Source: Armillaria gallica
Taxonomy: Eukaryota > Basidiomycota > Agaricomycetes > Agaricales > Physalacriaceae
Assembly: GCA_037576215.1 (NCBI GenBank)
Contig: JBANDB010000012.1
Location: forward strand, 1,550,001 to 1,614,000
Reading direction: 5' to 3'
Length of the DNA stretch: 64,000 nucleotides
The notes under the pieces were generated by a model that did no database searches, was not told the origin of the DNA, and was given only the letters and a program-made list of their open reading frames with translations. This document shows positions 58,655 to 64,000 of the stretch, one piece after another. Position numbers and translations under genes: made by a program. Position 1 is the stretch's first letter. Every line of letters begins with the position of its first letter.

Positions 58655-60994
58655 ATGGTATAGGTCTACATACTACGCCTTCAGAATCCATCTGACTTTG
58701 CCGTTCTCAACACTTTTGCAGCTCGTCCTCGTGGTTATAAGTGTTTTTGTAGGGTATTGCTTGTTCCAGATAGTGAAATTTTGTTGGAGACAGCATACCT
58801 CTTTCCTCCATCTGATCCCTGGTCCAAAGGAGGGGAGCTTTATCTTTGGTAATCTCAGAGAGGTGTTACTGATGAAGGCAAGTAGAACGGTGAACTCTTA
58901 ACAGCCCATGGATTAATTCTCACAGTAGGGCAATCCCAGTATCGAGCATGAACAATGGCTCCAACACTGCGGCCCTACCTTGTCGTTAAAAGGTTTCTTT
59001 GGGGTGCGAAAGTTACATTTTGTGGAGGGGTTAACCAACAAGTACATGCGCACAGATGCGGCTTCTTATGACCATCGATACGAAAGGTATTTTTACTCAT
59101 GCCTGTTAGTTGACTGCGCTCATCGTCGTAACAGCATTGACACATATATTGTTCAATGCATATGACTACCCGAAGCCTCCCATTACACGCACACTTCTAA
59201 CTGAAGTTATCGGTCAAGGTCAGATATTCATCCATCGCGCTTCGCCTCAGATTTAATTTCATTTGCAGGCATTATAATAGCAGAAGGTAACGAGCATAGA
59301 CGCCAGGTACGTGTGATGGAGTAAAAGACAGCGTAATGCGCTAATTTGTACGTCGTCAGCGTAAAGTCATGGTGATACTTTCTCGGCGTTGCGGATAGTC
59401 GAACCTTCTTATCGAATCATCATCACAGAGTCCGGCATTCTCCCACTCCAACATCCTCCAATTTCACGATATCTTCTTGGAAAAGGCCACACAGGTACTC
59501 TGCGCTTATCCACGTCAGACGTGGTGAATCATCTTGATTTTCACTGCCTCGGTAGCTTCGACAGATATGGACATCTGAATGTCTCAAGTCTTCAGGGAAA
59601 GCGCAAATCGATACTGTATCCTATCTTAGCCGTTTGACGTTGGATATAATGGCCCTCACTGGTATGTCCTCTCATCGTCCACCACTACTAGTAGCCTGAT
59701 CACTCATAACCTCGCACATAGGCTTTAATTTCAAGACGGACTCTCTCAATGCAGAAGATTCACCAAACAAAGTTCATCGGGCAATTCGCGAACTCCTCCA
59801 GACAACGAAAGAGATCCAGACAATGCGTATTTTTTCCGCGATCTGTCCCATATTGAGATGGATTGTACGTGTACAGAAGTTAACCCCGACCTTCTTTGCT
59901 TTACATTCGCTTTGCAGCCTAACGAAGGAAGAGCTCGAATCCAAGCCACTCACAAGACCTTGGATGATTTCGGAAGGCAGCTACTAGCAGAGGCAAGGAT
60001 AGGTGACACTAATGAATCTAGCGTTAATAATCTCTTTTCTTTATTTGCTCGGGCAAATGGTTCACCAGACGTTCCCATTGATCAACGCATGAGCGAAGCA
60101 GATGTTCTTTCACGTATGTTTGCCTCCCACAATTTATGCTGCCTACTCAAATCCGCACAGAGATCCCAGCCTTATTGCTCGCGGGACATGAAACAACGAG
60201 GCACGTCGAAATAGTTGATTATTCCCACTACATACTAATGACTCTATCTATAGCGCTGCCGTGACATGGACATTATATTTCCTTTGTCGACACCCTAGGG
60301 TCCAGAAAAAGCTCCGTGAAGAGCTCCTTGCCGTTTCCACCGACACGCCAACAGTAGAAGAAATGAATGCCCTACCATATTTGGACTGGATCATACGCGA
60401 AACTCTGAGGGTGAACCCTACTGTGCCGTCGTTAGTTCGCGTTGCGGGCAAAGACGATGTGATCCCTCTGCGACAACCATTCAAAGATACCAGAGGCACA
60501 TCGCACGATTCCATCCCGTGAGCCCTGCTCCTTGCCTGTGATCACGGTCGTTGAATTTACTGTAATAGGATTAAGAAGGGCGAGCTGATCATCATCCCTA
60601 TAATGGCGATGAACCGGGACAAGTCCTTATGGGGGGATGACGCCGCGGAATTCCGGTGTGTTCGTTTCTTTCTTTCTGCTCTTCAACTTTTTGAATGCGA
60701 TTGTCCAGTCCGGAACGTTGGGAAAAGATCCCTGAGGCTGTCAACGCCATTCCCGGTGTATGGAGTAACATGCTGTCCTTTCTCGGAGGACCGCGATCGT
60801 GCATTGGTTATCGGTTCAGTATCGCTCAGTGCGTGTATCACTTCGAACTTGGGCAAGTAATCAAAAGCTGACAGTGCTGCAGGATGAAGGTCATCTTGTT
60901 CGTCCTCATTCGAGAATTCGAATTAGAGCTAGCGGTTTCGTGCGAAGAGATTATCCCAAAGTCTACAGTTGTGCAATGGCCCACACTGAAGTGA
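58655..60994 (+). CDS. Cytochrome P450, tandem family member c (short C-terminus)
   Basis: Third tandem P450, with the same exon plan as member b. ATG 58655-58657 stands alone as exon 1 (next bases GTATAGGT ... TTTTGCAG), then [20 protein letters not shown] and [19 protein letters not shown]. Other features are a GC-donor intron (GCAAGT at 58878), the microexon 59360-59371 (RKVM), the I-helix LLAGHETTS followed by a second GC donor (60200), the K-helix [21 protein letters not shown], and [13 protein letters not shown]. Relative to b, about two bases are missing after PTLK, producing an early TGA at 60992-60994. The tail corresponding to [12 protein letters not shown] is still visible out of frame. 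The loss of about 20 C-terminal residues follows the heme loop and may or may not be tolerated. Confidence 0.8.
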
Positions 60995-61194
60995 CCCAGC
61001 ACACGGTCCCCAAATGCCCATTTTCATTAGAGTCCATCATAAAGAGGAATAAAGATCCACTCGCTTTGGGTCTGGAGCAATATATGTCATTACCTCTCTA
61101 CTAGTATTTAATAACGTACAATGAAAAATGCGTACTGTACAAATTGTATCCCGAGAAGCACGAGTTTAAACTACCGTACATATCCGATTGTCCA

Positions 61195-61600
61195 AAGGAA
61201 AGGAAAGGAAAGGAATGCCGAAGTCCGTTAAGTATTACAATAGATGCCAGCTCAAGTCGAGCTTCATGTCTAAAAAAGAAGCAATCAGTAAAGTGTTCGA
61301 ACGAAGCAAAACAGGAGGAAATCAGAAATAAAAAGGCAATATCGGTTTGTCTCCACAAGAGTCAGAACAGGTCTGATAGGTATACATCATAGTAGAAGCG
61401 TGGAAAGGAAACTCACCAAATACACATGCGGTGATATCGCAGGAACATATCTACAGGAAACGTTGTCAGTTACAGCTCATCGTCAAGAAGAAGGAAGAAA
61501 TCAGAAAAAAAAGGCAATATCGGTTATCCACACAACCGCATGGGTTCGGAACAGGTCTGATAGGTTTATCATCCCATAATAGCAAAGGAGCACACAGCAA
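61195..61600. repeat. Purine-rich tract and diverged direct repeat
   Basis: An AAAGG repeat occurs at about 61195-61216. Then GAAATCAGAAATAAAAAGGCAATATCGGTT...AACAGGTCTGATAGGTATA (61318-61385) recurs as GAAATCAGAAAAAAAAGGCAATATCGGTT...AACAGGTCTGATAGGTTTA (about 61497-61568). The two units are about 179 nt apart. No coding function is seen. Confidence 0.65.
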
Positions 61601-61637
61601 ACCGCATACTCACAGTAACGTCGATCAAACATATGAT

Positions 61638-62408
61638 CTACACAGGGATCCGAGCTGGTAGAGGTGGCATAGAAGTGACCATAGGCCGCCACTTTGTCCT
61701 GGCAGGGGCGGTCTGGCCGTACACCCAGTCCTCCTCATCAATATCCACATCGGAATCACATCGGTCGCAATCTTCTACGAACACGCCGACGCAGGAATCC
61801 TCAGGGTGTATCAGCACCTCCACGCTAGGCCCACGCTCATGCACTTGGAGAAGCCTGAGTGCGTTAATCAGGTCATCAGCAAGTGGCGCCGCATTGGGTG
61901 GGTCCTCCTTGATAGGCTCCCAACCCACAGGTGGCGATCCAGGGGGCGAGATGAGGAAGTTCTTCTCGATTGCTGGTGGGCGCAAAAAGTTGGCGTCGGG
62001 TACTGATTGGCCAAAACTGGTGATCAAGGGGTTGGGATCGGCTCTGTACACGCGTAAGATAGTCTGTGATCTGACAATAAGAAGTCAGAAAAAGAAAATT
62101 GGCCAACGAAAAAGGACATACATGTCTGAAGTACCCCGCAGGATAATAGGGTCGCACTCGGTCTTGGCGAGTTCTGCGTGCTCCTCCTCAGTGTAAACGA
62201 CAATAATTCGTCCAAATCCTGGCAGAGGTACCCATTGGTTGATTTCACCATACGTTGCAAAATGTGACTTCAGAACGTTAAGGACGAGAGGATGAAAGAA
62301 AGTCTTGGGCAACGAGGTCACTGCAAGCGAGTTGGTGCGCTGCGTCGACGACGACGACGAGGGCGCATCCGAGGATGTAGAAGGAAGAGAAATCATATAA
62401 TCTGACAT
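61638..62408 (-). CDS. RCN1: Calcipressin (regulator of calcineurin)
   Basis: Two exons with an intron of about 50 nt near 62071-62120. ATG 62408 gives MSDYMISLPSTSSDAPSSSS. An RRM-like N-terminal fold follows (FATYGEINQWVPLPGFGRII). The signature FLISPPGSPPVGWEPIKEDP matches the conserved FLISPPxSPP calcineurin-docking motif of calcipressins/Rcn1. The acidic C-terminal part (CDRCDSDVDIDEEDWV) ends at 61638. Calcipressin binds the calcineurin catalytic subunit in the cytosol and modulates Ca2+ signalling; phosphorylation of the SP repeats sets inhibition versus activation in the family. The length of about 240 aa is normal. No anomalies. Confidence 0.92.
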
Positions 62409-62914
62409 GGTTGGTAGGAGGAGATGAGGGAGACGATGATGATGGTTGACGTGAAGAGGTGGAGACGATTTTATACCAAAAATTTTTCCCTTTAGTTGAC
62501 GCTGACATAAGCGGACTAAACTGCGCCGTAAATAGCTGTGCTCTCAGTGCCTCGTACTATTGCATCGCCAATGATACTGCTAATCGGGAATCTACTGTAT
62601 TGCACTCCTGTCATGTGGACAACCAGGGAACTGATTTACATTGTTTCGATTACTGAGCATAAACGTACAACCCACTAGTGGGGCCTAAGAAAACCGACTA
62701 GGAAAATTCTGGAAGGTATTGAAAGTGGGTAAATGAGGAACGAAGCATTTTTACAGATCCGCAGAAATATCACCTTTAGGGATGATTCGAATCAGATGCA
62801 TAGGATGTTGGTAAATCGAAAGACTACTTACCCTTAGACGTGTTATGTACACAGCTTTACGTGGCGCTCGGCGCCTTCCTTCCCTCGTATTCTTCGTGGA
62901 GAAAAGGCAGTGCC
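62409..62914. other. Intergenic, nothing recognised
   Basis: Between the calcipressin start and the end of the CCDC124-like gene, both on the minus strand. It presumably holds the calcipressin promoter and the upstream gene's 3' UTR. Confidence 0.45.
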
Positions 62915-63973
62915 TCATTCGCGCAGGCGCTCCTCAACCTGGGCTTTCTTGGTCTTAAGAGCCTCCACCTTATCTTGTTTACTAGCGTCATAGGCGACCA
63001 ATGTTTGGTTGAAACTAAGAACCAGACTCAGAGTCAGACCGAAGCACTCGAGATCTAAGATGCATACTCACGGGTTTTCTGGTGATTTCTGGAACTGCTT
63101 GTGCAACAAATCCTGTGCAGACTGTTAGTGAGTACAATGGCAAAAGTTTGTAAGAGCACAGACTTTATATTGCTGTAGCCGGAGCCCAGGATGCTAACAA
63201 GAAATCAGTACATCGGTCGAAGCCGTCGCGTATCCCTGTGCACGTACATCTTGTTTGAGATTAGGCAGTTCACGTTCCTGGTAAGCTTCAAAGGCGGCCT
63301 GTAATGACATCAGTTATCAAAACAGCCACCGAGTCAGACGGTGACTCGCCTTATATCGTCGCTACAATTTGATACTATTCAGTACCAGCACAAAACAAGA
63401 AAAACAGCGCATATACTCACCTCGGGATGCCTCTCAAGACCAGCCGCCTGTTGCCCAACGGATGCTTTGTCCATCTTGGCAGTGAAGACCTCCAAAAGGT
63501 CCAGGGCATTGTCGAGACCCGTCGCAGAGAAACTCTCTGGCTCCGCCGTGTCCCATTCCTTCTTCCCATCGTCGGCCAATCCGCCGCCAGCAGCGATCGC
63601 ACCTGGACCAGCAGGCTTGGGAGTAGGTTTCGCGGCCTTCTTAGCACTGGCCTTGGGTGCGACCTTGACCTTTGGTACAGCAGCTTCTTCTTCAGCAAGT
63701 ATCCGTGCGTTCTCTGCCTTGCGCTCAAGTTCCGCTTTGCGCTTAGCTTCTTGCTCCTCTTTCTTGGACTTGCCACCCTTTACATTGGTGTCTTTCCAAG
63801 CATCTGCTTCCTTACGTTCCTAAGCGATGATGAGTGAGATCAGCTGGATGGATAATGACTCGGATTCCAGTGCTTACCGCTTCCGCTGCTGCCGCCTCTT
63901 TCTTTTTCGACTCGTTCTCAGCCTTTTTGGCTCTTCCGCTTTCTTTCTTCGCGTTTCCACCTTTGGGAGCCAT
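62915..63973 (-). CDS. CCDC124-like coiled-coil ribosome-associated protein (DUF1014 family)
   Basis: Complete gene of about six exons. ATG 63973 gives a Lys/Ala-rich basic start (MAPKGGNAKKESGRAKKAEN), then a long charged helix (EEQEAKRKAELERKAENARI). The DUF1014 core reads TGLDNALDLLEV, RHPEAAFEAYQERELPNLKQ, HPGLRLQQYKDLLHKQFQ and KSPENPFNQTLVAYDA, with the end AQVEERLRE at TGA 62915-62917. Human CCDC124 and yeast Lso2 bind the intersubunit region of idle ribosomes through such a basic N-terminal helix and help recovery from translational rest. The N-terminal Lys-rich helix and the conserved core support the family. Function here is by homology. Confidence 0.88.
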
Positions 63974-64000
63974 GAGTATGAATAGGTCGCTGACGAGGAG

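Noticed and set aside
1..64000. CRISPR arrays, bacterial operons, riboswitches
   Set aside because: The gene structure is clearly eukaryotic with spliceosomal introns, and no regularly spaced identical repeats were seen.

Overview
The window looks like a piece of a basidiomycete genome, most likely a mushroom-forming Agaricomycete. Genes are split by many short introns of about 50-60 nt with CTRAY-type branch points. The protein repertoire also fits: a one-gene intersectin/Pan1 fusion, a cerato-platanin, a DUF6534-type membrane protein, BTB-domain relics and many cytochrome P450s. All gene models below are hand-spliced from reading frames and splice consensus. The coordinates give the genomic span from start to stop, introns included.

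Layout. (1) 0.1-6.8 kb, minus strand: a complete endocytic scaffold (EH, coiled coil, WH2-like, two SH3, DH, PH). (2) 6.8-31 kb: a gene-poor, rearranged island. It holds a block of about 4 kb carrying one P450 gene in three copies. Two copies are in direct orientation (6846-10869 and 15156-19160) and one is inverted (about 26280-29776). Copy 2 reads as intact, copy 1 has an altered heme signature, and copy 3 is a pseudogene. Between the copies lie a decayed C2H2/Zn2Cys6 transcription-factor relic, a decayed BTB relic and a 219-bp MITE-like element. The same interval also has a separate intact P450 (20880-23141) and an intact SDR oxidoreductase (24260-25690). The inverted block ends inside a truncated glycosyltransferase-like gene. 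(3) 31-50 kb: mostly single-copy genes. These are an inositol polyphosphate multikinase, a small ORF, a coiled-coil protein, an S10 serine carboxypeptidase, a cerato-platanin, a proline-rich coiled-coil protein, WDR59/Mtc5 of the SEA/GATOR2 complex, a single-pass membrane protein and a methyltransferase. (4) 51-61 kb: a DUF6534-like membrane protein followed by three tandem P450 genes of a second family, with a small P450 relic between the second and third. (5) 61.6-64 kb, minus strand: calcipressin and a CCDC124-like ribosome-associated protein.

The P450s, SDR and methyltransferase could act in oxidative or secondary metabolism. No terpene synthase, PKS or NRPS is visible, so a biosynthetic cluster is not established. 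The most striking structures are the three-copy P450 block with graded decay, an unusual number of GC-AG introns, start codons that form an exon by themselves, a conserved 12-nt microexon, and the MITE.
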